Below the pieces are notes generated by a model. That model saw only the letters and a program-made list of their open reading frames with translations. It was not told the DNA's origin and made no database searches. Shown one piece after another: positions 47,600 through 57,794 of a DNA stretch of 64,000 nucleotides (within the stretch, counting starts at the first letter, position 1; every line of letters starts with the position of its first letter). The translations under genes and the position numbers were made by a program. The DNA is from Azorinus chamasolen (taxonomy: Eukaryota > Mollusca > Bivalvia > Cardiida > Solecurtidae), in contig OY755247.1 in assembly GCA_963576725.1 (NCBI GenBank), forward strand, positions 16,308,526 through 16,372,525, in the 5' to 3' direction.

Positions 47600-47988
47600 T
47601 AAATATTGCTAAAGGTGTACATTGAACTGCCCTACTCTTATGCACTGTTCAAAATGATCGGAAAACGGTATCCAGGAAGCGTTAAAATTCGGAGCTATAT
47701 ACAAGTTCGTTATAAACAAGGCGTATGTGAAAGGGGTATATACCGTGAAATCTGTGATGCGTATGTTTCATATGCTACAATTACAAGGTGAATCCAAAAT
47801 TTTAAAACTGGACAAATTTCCACTGAAAATGGACAAAAATCAGAAAGACCACGCTTAAGAAAAAACATTGATAAGAGTTCCTTGGATCTTACAACAAGAC
47901 GCAACATATACAGTGCAGGACATGGCTAAGATGAAAGGGGTCTCAGCAAGGTCAGTTCATGTAATTCCTCGAAAGTATTTAGAAGTAC
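47600..47988 (+). pseudogene. Mariner-like transposase, N-terminal part
   Basis: Translation gives VKIRSYIQVRYKQGVCERG and YREICDAYVSYATITRW, the first helix-turn-helix of mariner transposases. Scattered ISTENGQKSERPR and AGHG.DERGLSK-type words follow in shifting frames. It stops abruptly at 47988, where the 3.8-kb element begins, and resumes at 51817. Confidence 0.65.
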
Positions 47989-48043
47989 CACCGTATGTCA
48001 ACAACTCCGGAAATAGCTAGGTAAAACTACTAAGCGAAGCGAA
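47989..48043. repeat. Left terminal inverted repeat of the 3.8-kb element
   Basis: CACCGTATGTCAACAACTCC, GGAAATAGCTAGGTAAAACT, ACTAAGCGAAGCGAA. Confidence 0.9.
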
Positions 48044-48402
48044 GAAAGTGATAAAACTGACCAACACCATGTAAGACAATTCCTTGTTATTTTAACTCTC
48101 ATTATCTTAACCATCATAGATAAAGCACTACCGGGTCCATGAATCTTTGATTACTTCACTCAGGGTTTAAACTCTTGCATAAGTTGGCCATATCAGAATA
48201 TTCAACCTGTAAAATGCTTCCCTAGTAGCGAGGAAAAGTCTACGCAGCTTGATATTTGGGTCTTATTTAAGGAAACTTGTATTTGTATATTCATGAATTA
48301 ACTGCCGAATCGAAGCATATGATTGTTTTGTTTTATGTACCAAAAATTGTATCTTTCCATACATTGTGTGAGAAGATATCAAAAAATTCATATGTAGGAA
48401 TG

Positions 48403-48472
48403 TGTACGGCGAATAGTTGTTACGGTGTACGGCGAATAGCGTTTCTGGTGATTTTTAGTGTACGGCGAATAG
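48403..48472. promoter_or_regulatory. Left subterminal motif cluster (three TGTACGGCGAATAG)
   Basis: Exact 14-base copies at 48403-48416, 48426-48439 and 48459-48472. Three exact inverted copies lie near the other end. The arrangement suggests transposase-binding sites, which is inference. Confidence 0.75.
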
Positions 48473-48654
48473 CTTCAACAGTTTTCGAAAGAAAATGCTT
48501 TTAATAAGGGTGGTATCTTAATCGACAGTGTCGAACAAGGACCCGTGAGTTAAATTACATTAAAAGGCTACTTAACAATTCATGAACATTGCTTTAGAGT
48601 TGGTCAATGTGCTCATTCAAGTTGAAGTTCTACTCTTAAGTGTAATACTTATGG

Positions 48655-48972
48655 ATTTTTATGAGTACGTTTCCTGCTTTATGACATCCATCCGAAAGCA
48701 AATAGAGCAGAGAAATGAATCCGGTCCTACTATGTTTGCAAATGCTTAGATGTGTGTTTCTATACAGAAAAGGTTTGAGATTTGTTTCTGACAAAAATAT
48801 AGTAGAGCCTGTCTTAACCGACCATCAAAAAGGTCCAATTATGGGTCTGTAATGCAGGTGGTAGAGTAATACAGGCTACAATTAATACAGAAAGTTCCTA
48901 TGAGCTTTCTGCACTACTTTTGCCTTGTATTAAGTAACCTCCTGCTTTTAAGACTCATGTGTTCAATATATG
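48655..48972. mobile_element. TH-A scrap and TA-2 copy inside the 3.8-kb element
   Basis: GAAAGCAAATAGAGCAGAGA and CTATGTTTGCAAATGCTTAG, then AGTAGAGCCTGTCTTAACCG, GCAGGTGGTAGAGTAATACA, CAGAAAGTTCCTATGAGC and TTCAATATATGTATGTATAT. Confidence 0.55.
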
Positions 48973-50600
48973 TATGTATATACAGTTACTTTTCATCGTA
49001 TTAATGGAAAAGTAGTAAAGTCAAGCAGGCAAAGCCACATACAAGACGCAACCACCACCAAAACACCGATAGACAGCATGACACACATACACACAACCAC
49101 ACACCCAAGCGCACACTCACATACGAGATGAACACAGAAAACACCAAAAGACACACAAGAACCAGAAACAAACGTTCCACACATCAACAAAATCACAAGC
49201 ACAAAGACGCAAGGCAAACAAAAGGAAGGGTGACAAAGAGAGTATCGCATTGGCACGGTCAGTAGCAAAAACGCAACTGGGGGGTTAAACCGGTTTATGG
49301 ACGTCCTAACCTCACACTTCTCTCAAAGTCACCCTAGTTTTACAAATAGTGTAAATAAAGGTATCCCCGCTGGACTTACCCACAACATAGACGACGGTGA
49401 ACACAGGACATGTAAAACATAGCATAATAACTGTGAAAATCCGTCAAATATGTACTCGATAGCTTTGCTGAAGTCAGAGCATCTGCAGGAAAGCCGTTAA
49501 GGGCACGACAGGGAAAAAGTAATACATGAGTCTGGTAAGCTCATCCTGTATCCAAGTTTAAGAGTATACCATCATAGAGTACTACCCTCGGCCTGTCATC
49601 GCGCAAGCAAAGAGGGAAGCGTAGCTACCGACTGTAAAAGGGTCGATAACCAAACATGCAGTGCGTTGCAATATAATAGGATCATACCCTTTCTACTAAA
49701 GACATTTAATACGAATTATTTAACCCTTTACCTGTTCAATCTGGTTTGGATCTACTCAGTTTGCAAATGCGTAAAAACGTATAAAGAAAAGCATTAATGA
49801 TTTAATGAAGATTTCTGTAACCAGGGTTTCTCTAGAGAAAATATACTCATCGGGTGTGGGGAGCGAACTCGAGTCCTCGAGACTGCGGCACGATAAAAGC
49901 CGGATTGCATAGCAATGCTGTACAAGTGTTGATACAGGTCAGCTACAGCCTGTGGCATATGAGGGCTGATTGATAAGTCGAGAGCTTTGTATTGAAGGAG
50001 TTAAGCAGGGATATCCTTTTTCTGCCCTACAATTCCCTGACTATTTAAGGCTGATGTCATGTGGTCAGTTTGTGCCAAAGAGGTAGCACTCTCAAGTCAA
50101 CAAGGTTCTTGATTGGCGTGTGCGTGAGTGTGTGTGCGAGTGTGTGCGTGTGTGTGTGTGGGGGGTGTATTAAAATACTGATTTGTTTTCTCAAATCATT
50201 GTTTACACAGGGGATTCTCTCATTGCAATTACATGTAATATAGCAGACTTTCTTGTTTCGACCAAACACCAGTCTTTTCAAATACAAAGTGATTAATAAA
50301 CTAATTCTTCATTCATACATATATCTTGTGGTATCCGAATTTTGTGAATGCTCCGATGCATGCAAAAGTAATCAAAACTAACCTAGAAATTCACTTATAC
50401 ATCTTTAAGGAGCGTAGCTGAATCCAAATATAGAAATATAGTTTAAGCACCGTGGCTATAGGGGCCCGTGGGCTTGACACCCCCCCCCCCCCCAGAAAAT
50501 TTAGAATTGAGTGGTTTCAAAAAGTGACTTTTACAGAGGCGTCAATAGGAGGAGTGGGTTAAATCTTACATGACAAGACAGAACGTTTATCAAAGTCTAT
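48973..50600. other. Interior of the 3.8-kb element
   Basis: A CA-rich stretch at 49010-49260 (its long minus frame is an artefact), a TH scrap at 49720-49800, (GT)n at 50118-50165, a C run at 50480 and a TH-E right end at 50495-50562. Around 49857, GAACTCGAGTCCTCGAG and a following CGGCACGATAAAAGCC look faintly tRNA-like on the minus strand. No transposase motif was seen. Confidence 0.4.
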
Positions 50601-50656
50601 TCCAACTTGGCCTTCGAGTTTTGTTCCATTTTGGCCATACTAGTTAATGTTTTCAC

Positions 50657-50899
50657 CTATGTTACACACGTACGTAAATGCGTGTCGCTAGTTACGCCCC
50701 TGTCTTTAGAAATTGGCTTGTAGTCTTCGCGGCTGACGTTGAAATGTTTGATCCACTGCAAGCGCACTTCTTCACTGCGAGAAATGGTGTGCAGTTTGTA
50801 AGGCTCCCAACACGGGCAGTTTTTATGCAGATTTTTTCTCCTTACCGTTGTACCATTTATAAAGTTTCTTTTGATTGTTATTGCAACAAAAAGCAGCAT
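50657..50899 (-). pseudogene. THAP-domain-like fragment
   Basis: Translation contains RSEEVRLQWIKHFNVSREDY followed by KPISKDRGVTSDTHL. This follows the THAP zinc-finger layout (basic/acidic helix, W(I/V)..., R.D..PS, then a VCSDHF-like end), but the final Cys is Thr and the spacing is one residue long. THAP domains are the DNA-binding modules of P-type transposases and several host factors. Likely a relic. Confidence 0.35.
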
Positions 50900-51338
50900 A
50901 TCACTTCCCTGAACTACTTTCGTATGACATTATAACTTATTCTTCTATACAAATTCCTAAAATATCGGTCATAAAACAAATCCTTACAATCTAAATTCTT
51001 TATTTATCAACAAAACTTAACAGTACCGTAATGACGGAGAGTATTCATGAGCAATTAATTATGTAATCATTGTTATGTGCAGATCCGTCAAAACCGAAAG
51101 AAGTACAATAGTAGATGTGGATACTCTGCCATTTGTGTCTTCTAAAAGTTTCCTCATTTGCTATTGCAAAATCTACATTTTAATTCTAGATCAATGGCAT
51201 TTTCATGATAGACATGAGGTGTCAGTTTATTTTCCTCGCACTAACCTTAGGGAACGACTATAAATAATTGTTAGCCGTAAAATGCCACACAACACGCAAG
51301 CTATTTGCCGAGAAGTCTTCATAACAGTAAATATATTA

Positions 51339-51408
51339 CTATTCGCCGTACACATAGGAAGCTATTCGCCGTACATTATTGATACCACATTTATCTATTC
51401 GCCGTACA
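51339..51408. promoter_or_regulatory. Right subterminal motif cluster (three CTATTCGCCGTACA)
   Basis: Exact copies at 51339-51352, 51362-51375 and 51395-51408, inverted relative to the left cluster, with a decayed fourth (CTATTTGCCG) near 51300. Confidence 0.75.
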
Positions 51409-51756
51409 CACACCTTGTTTTTCTTTTATCAAATTCAAAGCCAATTTCGATCGTATTCTGCAATCAATGCTGGCATAAGAGTGTATTAGCTGTGTGATGA
51501 CAAGGAATATGTGAAATCGTGTGTCGGAGGATTAGAAAAGCGATTGCGAACACATTTTTGACCTCTTCGCTGCTATCTCGGTTGTACTAATCCGATAATA
51601 ATGCACCCAAAATGATTTACATACATGAATTTGAATTGATCAGAAACCATGTAACCATTGGTTGATCTATCTACCAGTTGTTTCAAACATTGCAATGCTA
51701 GAATATGTCATAATCTATATAAATATATCGAATTACTAAATCACAGTCAATGAACT

Positions 51757-51811
51757 TTCGCTTTACTTAGTAGTTTTACCTAGCTATTTCCGGAGTTGTT
51801 GACATACGGTG
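51757..51811. repeat. Right terminal inverted repeat of the 3.8-kb element
   Basis: Reverse complement of the left end with two or three changes at the inner edge (AAGTAAAGCGAAAG). Confidence 0.9.
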
Positions 51812-51816
51812 AGTAC

Positions 51817-51955
51817 GGTGGATATCGGCTCGTTGGATACCCCACTTACTGACCGACAAGGAAAAACTAAAAAACTGTTGAAGATGTGCCCTAATTACAA
51901 CGCGAGAAAATTTGCTGACTTCCTGCACTGGGGATGAGACATGGGTACACTACAT
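51817..51955 (+). pseudogene. Mariner-like transposase, middle part
   Basis: Reads RWISARWIPHLLTD directly after the 3.8-kb element, then after a frame change TGDETWVHY with the first catalytic Asp. These are the linker (SARWVPHLLT) and GDE-W motifs of mariner. It is cut at about 51955 by a TH-B end. Confidence 0.75.
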
Positions 51956-51956
51956 C

Positions 51957-52257
51957 TGGGTCTACTCTGCAGATGCGTGAAAACACGTTTTTATATGAAG
52001 GAAATAGTTAACCCTTTCCCTCATATGAACGTGTTTTCACGCATTTGCAAACAGAGTAGACCCAGATCAGACGGCTCCTAGAGGAGCCGTCTGATCAGGG
52101 TCTACTCTGTTTGCTAACAGAATTTGATAGCTCTGTTTCTTTGCTTTCTAAAATGTCTGCACTGTTCCACTTTCCAAATTTCTTTATAATTATTTTGTTA
52201 ATAAAGATTCAGTAGGTATAGAAATTTGCAATAAAGAAAGAACAGGGAAAGGGTTAA
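51957..52257. mobile_element. TH-B end followed by a full TH-B
   Basis: 51957-52011: CTGGGTCTACTCTGCAGATG ... GAAATAGTTAA. 52008-52257: TTAACCCTTTCCCTCATATG to ACAGGGAAAGGGTTAA with a perfect GGCTCCTAGAGGAGCC apex. They share TTAA 52008-52011. Confidence 0.8.
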
Positions 52258-52440
52258 AAGATTCCTTTCTGGTCGTCAATACAAGTCACGGAATGCTGTC
52301 GTCTCTGTGGTGCACCAGTTTCTTACGGTTGAGTCAACAAAGAAAGACTAAAAACTCGTTTAAAACTTGGATTAAGCGTTTAAAAACGCTTGTGGTTTAC
52401 TATATCCAATACACCGAAGCAAATAATAGCATCTCTTCTC
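52258..52440 (+). pseudogene. Mariner-like transposase, C-terminal part
   Basis: RFLSGRQYKSRNAVVSVVHQ, FLTVESTKK and KTWIKRLKTLVVYYIQYTEA match the mariner C-terminus pattern (R(F/H)..., a fl.....fy..gi..L..RW.kCi...G.Yve end). The second Asp and third Asp region is missing between this and 51955. Confidence 0.55.
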
Positions 52441-52452
52441 ATTACACACATG

Positions 52453-52455
52453 GAC

Positions 52456-52520
<65 letters not shown>
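52453..52520. repeat. (CTGT)n(CT)n microsatellite
   Basis: Seven or so CTGT units followed by about 15 CT units. Confidence 0.95.
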
Positions 52521-52521
<1 letters not shown>

Positions 52522-52579
52522 CCAGTCGCCAGCCGCCAGAAACACGGAAAAAACTTCAAAGCCATTCCGAGCTTGCCGG

Positions 52580-52790
52580 ATTAACCCTTTCCTTCATTTA
52601 AACGCTTTTCATGTCTATAAACAGAGTTGACCCAGATCAGGGGGTTCCTACTTGTCTACTCTGTTTGGTTATGGATATAAATCTGATTTTACAGTTTTTG
52701 ACTGTGCCAAAAAACACACGACGTGTTCATATTCCATTATAAAATATTAATCGAGTATAACATTGTTTCTTACATGAATACACATCATCA
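52580..52790. mobile_element. TH-A MITE, truncated
   Basis: TTAACCCTTTCCTTCATTTA, AAACAGAGTTGACCCAGATC, GTCTACTCTGTTTGG and AACATTGTTTCTTACATGAA. The right end is replaced by ATC repeats. Confidence 0.7.
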
Positions 52791-52810
52791 CGATCATCAT
52801 CATCATATTA

Positions 52811-53172
52811 CAGTGCTCCCTCCCTACAACGGCCCTCTCAATAACGATTCCCTCCTTACAACAACGCGTGTCACTGTTTCCGAAACAACAAGGCTCCAGA
52901 AACAACCTTTTTCCATCGTATCTTCTTTATATCTCCATCAAACCCTATGTTGTGACCACTCTTTAGAATCGTCACTTTGTGACGATTCTAAAGAGTGGTC
53001 ACAACATAGGGTTTGATTGAGGCATAACGGTTTTAGTTCTCGAAATACACCTTATCTGGGGATCTGCAAACAAGCTAATTATATTTGATTTTCCCTCCCT
53101 ATAACAACTCCCTCTGAACAACACATACAATATTCGTATCCCAAAGTGTGTCGTTGTAGAGAGGGAGCACTG
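52811..53172. mobile_element. TA-4 MITE, full length
   Basis: CAGTGCTCCCTCCCTACAAC / GTTGTAGAGAGGGAGCACTG with TA flanks. The hairpin loop is CACTTTGTG. (ATC)n precedes it and (ATT)n follows. Confidence 0.92.
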
Positions 53173-53240
53173 TATTATTATTACTATTATATTACTATTA
53201 TTATTATTATTATTATTATTATCATCATATTATTATTATG
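53173..53240. repeat. (ATT)n microsatellite
   Basis: ATT units with a few ATC, directly following the TA-4 copy. Confidence 0.9.
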
Positions 53241-53945
53241 TAGCAGATGTAGGTTTTACTGGTTTTTTTAACATCATGCATGTTCATTATCCTTGTATGG
53301 TTAGCACTATTCAAATTCTCTCTTTTTGACGTGAAAAGCGTTAAAGGTCAAGTAAACAGGCAGGACACCTTTTCGTAAATATTTGACAAATGGGTACCTT
53401 GTACGACGTAGTTTCGAAAACACAAAAAAATACAGTCATATCGCACATAGCAGCTGTAATATATCACAGATAAGTAAGCACTGGATGATTTTTGTCGTTC
53501 GCTTATCTCCCTTGTGATGACGTCACATACTAGATATCGTATAGAAAAGAATCGCACGTACTGTACTTCTGCTTCGTTTTGAGTACTAAAATGGTAATTT
53601 TTGCTGCTTATGGGTGTATCCCTGCCCATGGGTGTAGCTCCTAATCCGACAGAGACTAAATAGGTTTATTTAAATTATCAAAAGACGAGAAGTTCAAGAA
53701 AATATGATGTAATTTATATTGGGTCAGCTTACATTTGGTCTCGATGGCTGTTTCCGTGAAATTTATACTAGAGAAAATAGTGCGGTGGATGACTTGGGTC
53801 CACAATTATAAACAAGAGTACCGCATACAGTACATAATACGCCCACTTGCAAACTTTCTCTAATTCAACATGCCTTATAAGTGTTGACATTTTCTAATCT
53901 GTGCTTCAGATCCTGATTTCCATATTAAGGTGATACTATTTTTAA
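53241..53945 (+). other. Unassigned segment with a CRE-like site and a THAP-like relic
   Basis: TGACGTCA (cAMP-response palindrome) is at 53518-53525. From ATG 53591 the frame MVIFAAYGC...AHGCSS, then (past a TAA and a later TAA) SDRD..IGLFKLSKDEKFKK, resembles the start of a THAP domain. Two in-frame stops make it a relic if real. Confidence 0.3.
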
Positions 53946-53949
53946 AACA

Positions 53950-55672
53950 AGAGGGCCATGATGGCCCTTAATCGCTCACCTGTTCGTAACAGATTAATGA
54001 TTTCAATGACAGATTGCATAATTTGAAACATCTTGGTAGAAAACCATTAGATGATGCTACAAACTAAATATAAAGAGTCTAGACCTTACAGATTTGGAGG
54101 AGAAGATATTTTAAAGATTTTCCTATGAAAAACTGTTAAGCCACAGGGCGGGGCCATTTTTGATCCGGTGTTCATAATTTGAAAATCTTGGTAGAGGACT
54201 ATTAGATAATGCAACATACCAAATATTTAAGGTCTATGACTTACAAGTTCAGAGAAGACTTTTAAAGATTTTTAAGAGAAGAAGATTTTTTAAAACTTTC
54301 CTATGAAAAACTGATATGCCCCTGGGCGGGGCCATTTTCAACCAAGGGGATATAATTTGAACAATCTTGGTAGAAAACTATTAGATAGCGCTACATACCA
54401 AATATTAAAGGTTTCCGCCTTACAGTTTTGGCGAAGAAGATTCTTAAAGCTTTTCATATGAAAAACTGATAAGCCCCAGGGCGGGGATATTTTTGACCCA
54501 GGGGTGATAATTTGAATAATCTTGGCAGAAAACAATAAGATGATGCTACATACCAAATATCAAAGGCCTAGACCTTACAGTTCAGGAGGAGAAGATTTTT
54601 AAAGAGTTTCCTATGAAAAACTGATAAGCCCTTAGGCGGGGCCATTTTTGGCCCGGGGTCATATTTTAATTAATCTTGGTAGAGGACCATTAAATAATGC
54701 TACATACCAAATATCAAAGGTCTATACCTTATAATTTTAGAGAAGAAGATATTTAAAGATTTTCCTATGGAAAACTGATAAGCCCGGGACGTGGCCATTT
54801 TTGTCCTGGGGTCATAATTTGAACAATCTTAGTAGAGGACCATTAGATGATGATACATACCAAATACTAAAGGTCTATTCCTTACATTTTCAGAGAAGAA
54901 GATTTTTAAAGATTTTCCTATGAAAAACCGATAAGCCCCGGGGTGGAGCCATTTTTTTCCCGGGGTTCATAATTTGAACAATATTAGTAGAGGATCATTA
55001 GATCATGCTACATACCAAACAACAAATGTCCATGCCTTACAGTTTCAGAGAAGAAGATTTTTTAAAGATTTTCCTATGAAAAACTGATAAGCCCTGGGGC
55101 GGGGCCATTTTTGTCCTGGGGTCATAATTTGAACAATCTTAGTAGAGGACAATTAGATGATGCTACATACCAAATACCAAAGGTCTATGCCTCACAGTTT
55201 CAGAGAAGAAGATTTTTAAAGATTTTCCTATGAAAAACTGATAAGCCCTGGGGCGGGGCCATTTTTGTCCTGGGGGTAATAATTTGAACAATCATAGTAG
55301 AGGACCATTAGATCATGCTACATACCAAATAGCATAGGTCTATGCCTTACAGTTTCAGAGAAGAAGATTTTTAAAGATTTTCCTATGAAAAACTGATAAG
55401 CCCTGGAGCGGGGCCATTTTTGGCCCGGGGGATATAATTTTAACAATCTTTGTAGCGGACTATTACTTCATGCTACATACCAAATATCAAAGCTCTTGGC
55501 TTTGTAGTTCCAGAGAAGAAGATGTCTAAGTAAATTTTGACGCCCGCACGTACGCACGACGCACGACGCACACCGCACATACGCACATACGCACATACGC
55601 ACGACGACGGACGCCGGACATAGGATCATCCAAATAGCTCACCTTGGCACTTTGTGCCAGGTGAGCTAAAAT
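53950..55672 (+). repeat. AGCTCAC repeat with about nine ~155-bp units
   Basis: Starts AAGAGGGCCATGATGGCCCT and TAATCGCTCACC. Units carry AAAACTGATAAGCCCYGGGG, CGGGGCCATTTTTGTCC, TTAGATGATGCTACATACCA and CAGAGAAGAAGATTTTTAAA. It ends CGCACGACGCACGACGCACA and AGCTCACCTTGGCACTTTGT. It has the same architecture as 32130-33626 but a diverged unit. Confidence 0.85.
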
Positions 55673-55689
55673 TGAAGTGAATATCTTAT

Positions 55690-56600
55690 TAAATAAAAAC
55701 AAGAGACGTCACAGTCACGTGACAAATGCCCCCCCCCCCCAAAAAAAAATAAATAAAATTGTACCCTGTTACCTTGACCTTTGACCCATGGGAGTTGACA
55801 CATCGTCTTTGTGTGGTGAACATTTGTGCCAGGTTCCTTTGAAATCCATTCACAGATAAACAAGTACCTAATTGTACCCTGTGACCTTGACCTTTGACAA
55901 ATGGACCAGGGAGCTGAATGCGACACATCGTCTTTGTCTGGTGAACATCTGTGCCAAGTTATATTGAAATCCATTGATAGATAAAGATGTTACAGACCGG
56001 ACACGAAATTTGTGACAAAGTAATTGTACCCTGTGACCTTTGACCCATGGACCAGGGAGTTGAAAGCGACACATCATATTTGCCTGGTGAACATTTGTGC
56101 CAAATCATATTGAAATCCATTGATATAAAAATAAGTTACAGACCGGACACGAAATTTGTGACAAAGTAATTGTACCCTGTGACCTTGACCTTTGACCTAT
56201 GAACCTGGGAGTTGAAAGCGACACATCGTCTTTGTGTGGTGAACATTTGTGCCAAGTTATATTGAAATCCATTGATAGATAAAGAAGTTACAGGCCGGAC
56301 ACGATATTTGTTACAAAGTAATTGTACCCTGTGACCTTGACCTTTGACCCATGGACCAGGGAGTTGAACGCGACACATCGTCTCTGTCTGGTGAACATTT
56401 GTGGCAAGTTATATTGAAATCCATTGATAGATGAAGAAGTTACAGACCGGACACGAATTTGGGACGGAAGGACAGACGGACGGACGGACGGACGGACAGA
56501 CGGACTGACGGACGGACAGACGGACGAACGGACGGACAGACGGAAGGACGGACGGACAATGCGATTACTATATGCCCGCCTTTGGGGGCATAAAAAGTTA
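55690..56600. repeat. Five ~170-bp units with GACCTTGACCTTTGACC, ending in (GGAC)n
   Basis: Units contain TGACCTTGACCTTTGACCCA, GAGTTGAAAGCGACACATCG and TATATTGAAATCCATTGATA. A C run and A run open it at 55730 and (GGAC)n plus ATGCCCGCCTTTGGGGGCAT close it. It is a relative of the 13147-14316 element in reverse orientation. Confidence 0.75.
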
Positions 56601-56649
56601 AAGCTAAATGAGCTAATCCTCATATTTGCAACCGCTATAACTCTGTAAA

Positions 56650-57305
56650 GACAAACTTTCTGATCAGGATCTGCTCTGATTGCTTAGTCCGTAGACTTAT
56701 CTCTTTAGATTCGACAAGGGTTGTCTAGCGTCTCTGTAATGAACATTCATGAGGTCATGGAATCTTTAATAAATATTCTTAAGAGAAAAAAGATTAATAA
56801 ACACGATTTAGCACTGTTGGCAGCAGACACCTAATTTGCTTTAAAATCAATTTCCCAATCCTTCTCTTCTTATATAAACGGCTTCATGCGCGTTTGCAAA
56901 TAGAGTAGATCCAGATCGGACAACTCCTGTAAGAGCTGTCTGATCAGGTTCTGCTCTGTTTGCTTATGAAATTTTGTTGATCTAATCCTAATTGATCTGT
57001 CAGAGCCAATGATCTATTTGAAAAGTTAACATTGTGAAAAAAGCCTTTAGATCTTCTCAATGAATATTCGTGTAAGAAATAATGAATTCATGGAGAGTTT
57101 ATAATATATGAGCACAGGCTATGGCAGTAATTGTACAACCATACCTACCGGTATATTATTTCATAAGCAAATCGACAAGAACCTGATCAGGGGGCTACAA
57201 CAGAAGCTGCCTGATCTGGATCTACTCTGTAAATTTGTTTCAATACGTTTGATCTGGGTCTACTATGTTTGCATTGGCATAAACAGGCACGTGGAATGAA
57301 GGGTT
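56650..57305. mobile_element. Three broken TH-A copies
   Basis: 56655-56800 right arm (TCAGGATCTGCTCTGATTGC). 56860-57040 with TTTGCAAATAGAGTAGATCC and GTCTGATCAGGTTCTGCTCT. 57040-57305 with TCAATGAATATTCGTGTAAG, GATCTGGGTCTACTATGTTT and GAATGAAGGGTTTA. Confidence 0.6.
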
Positions 57306-57307
57306 TA

Positions 57308-57790
57308 TATTCGTGAAGTGATTTACTCTCACATATTTTTTCATCTGGGAAATAGTTTATCATAAATATGATCCTTTTTGCAATTTTGGAACATGGACAA
57401 TTTTGACCATAAATCCATAGGATCTCTAGATGTGGTTGTGAAATACTATACCCCTCATATATTTGACCTCTGACCTTGTGCAGCCTCATGAGATACACAA
57501 GCATGCCAAATATCAAGTCTCTATCTCTACTGGTCAAAAAGTTATGGCCAATGTTAAAGTCGGTGATTTGACCCATATATTTGACCTCTGACCTTGAAGG
57601 ATGTCATTGACCTTGACATGTCACCCCTCAAAATGTGCGGCTTTATGAGATACATATGTATGCCAAATATCAAGTCTCTATCTGTACTGGCTCAAAAGTT
57701 ATGACCAATGTTAAAGTTGCTGACAAACAAACAAACAGACAGGGCAAAAACAATATGCACCCTGACTATCGTCAATAGGGGCATAAAAAG
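57308..57790. repeat. Diverged GACCTTG repeat
   Basis: About three units with ATATATTTGACCTCTGACCT, GCCAAATATCAAGTCTCTAT and AAAAGTTATGGCCAATGTTA, ending ACAAACAAACAAACAGACAG and GTCAATAGGGGCATAAAAAG. Confidence 0.6.
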
Positions 57791-57794
57791 TCAT

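Larger units (their letters stand above)
47989..51811. mobile_element. 3,823-bp inverted-repeat element with subterminal motifs
   Basis: Ends CACCGTATGTCAACAACTCC (47989) and GGAGTTGTTGACATACGGTG (51811) are perfect, and the inverted repeat runs about 46 bases before the first mismatch (about 54 in all). AGTAC flanks both sides (47984-47988 and 51812-51816), a 5-base target duplication. Joining the flanks restores a mariner protein frame. No transposase was found inside, only MITE debris and a THAP-like fragment at 50657-50899. Superfamily not assigned. Confidence 0.88.

Noticed and set aside
48993..49268. Hydrophobic minus-strand frame resembling a membrane protein
   Set aside because: Low-complexity CA-rich DNA read in reverse gives Val/Cys/Leu runs. 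No homologous motif.
49850..49930. tRNA-like sequence on the minus strand
   Set aside because: Some B-box resemblance but no cloverleaf or A box could be drawn.
53518..53525. TGACGTCA as a functional promoter element
   Set aside because: A single 8-base match with no supported gene downstream. Noted only as a site within an unassigned segment.
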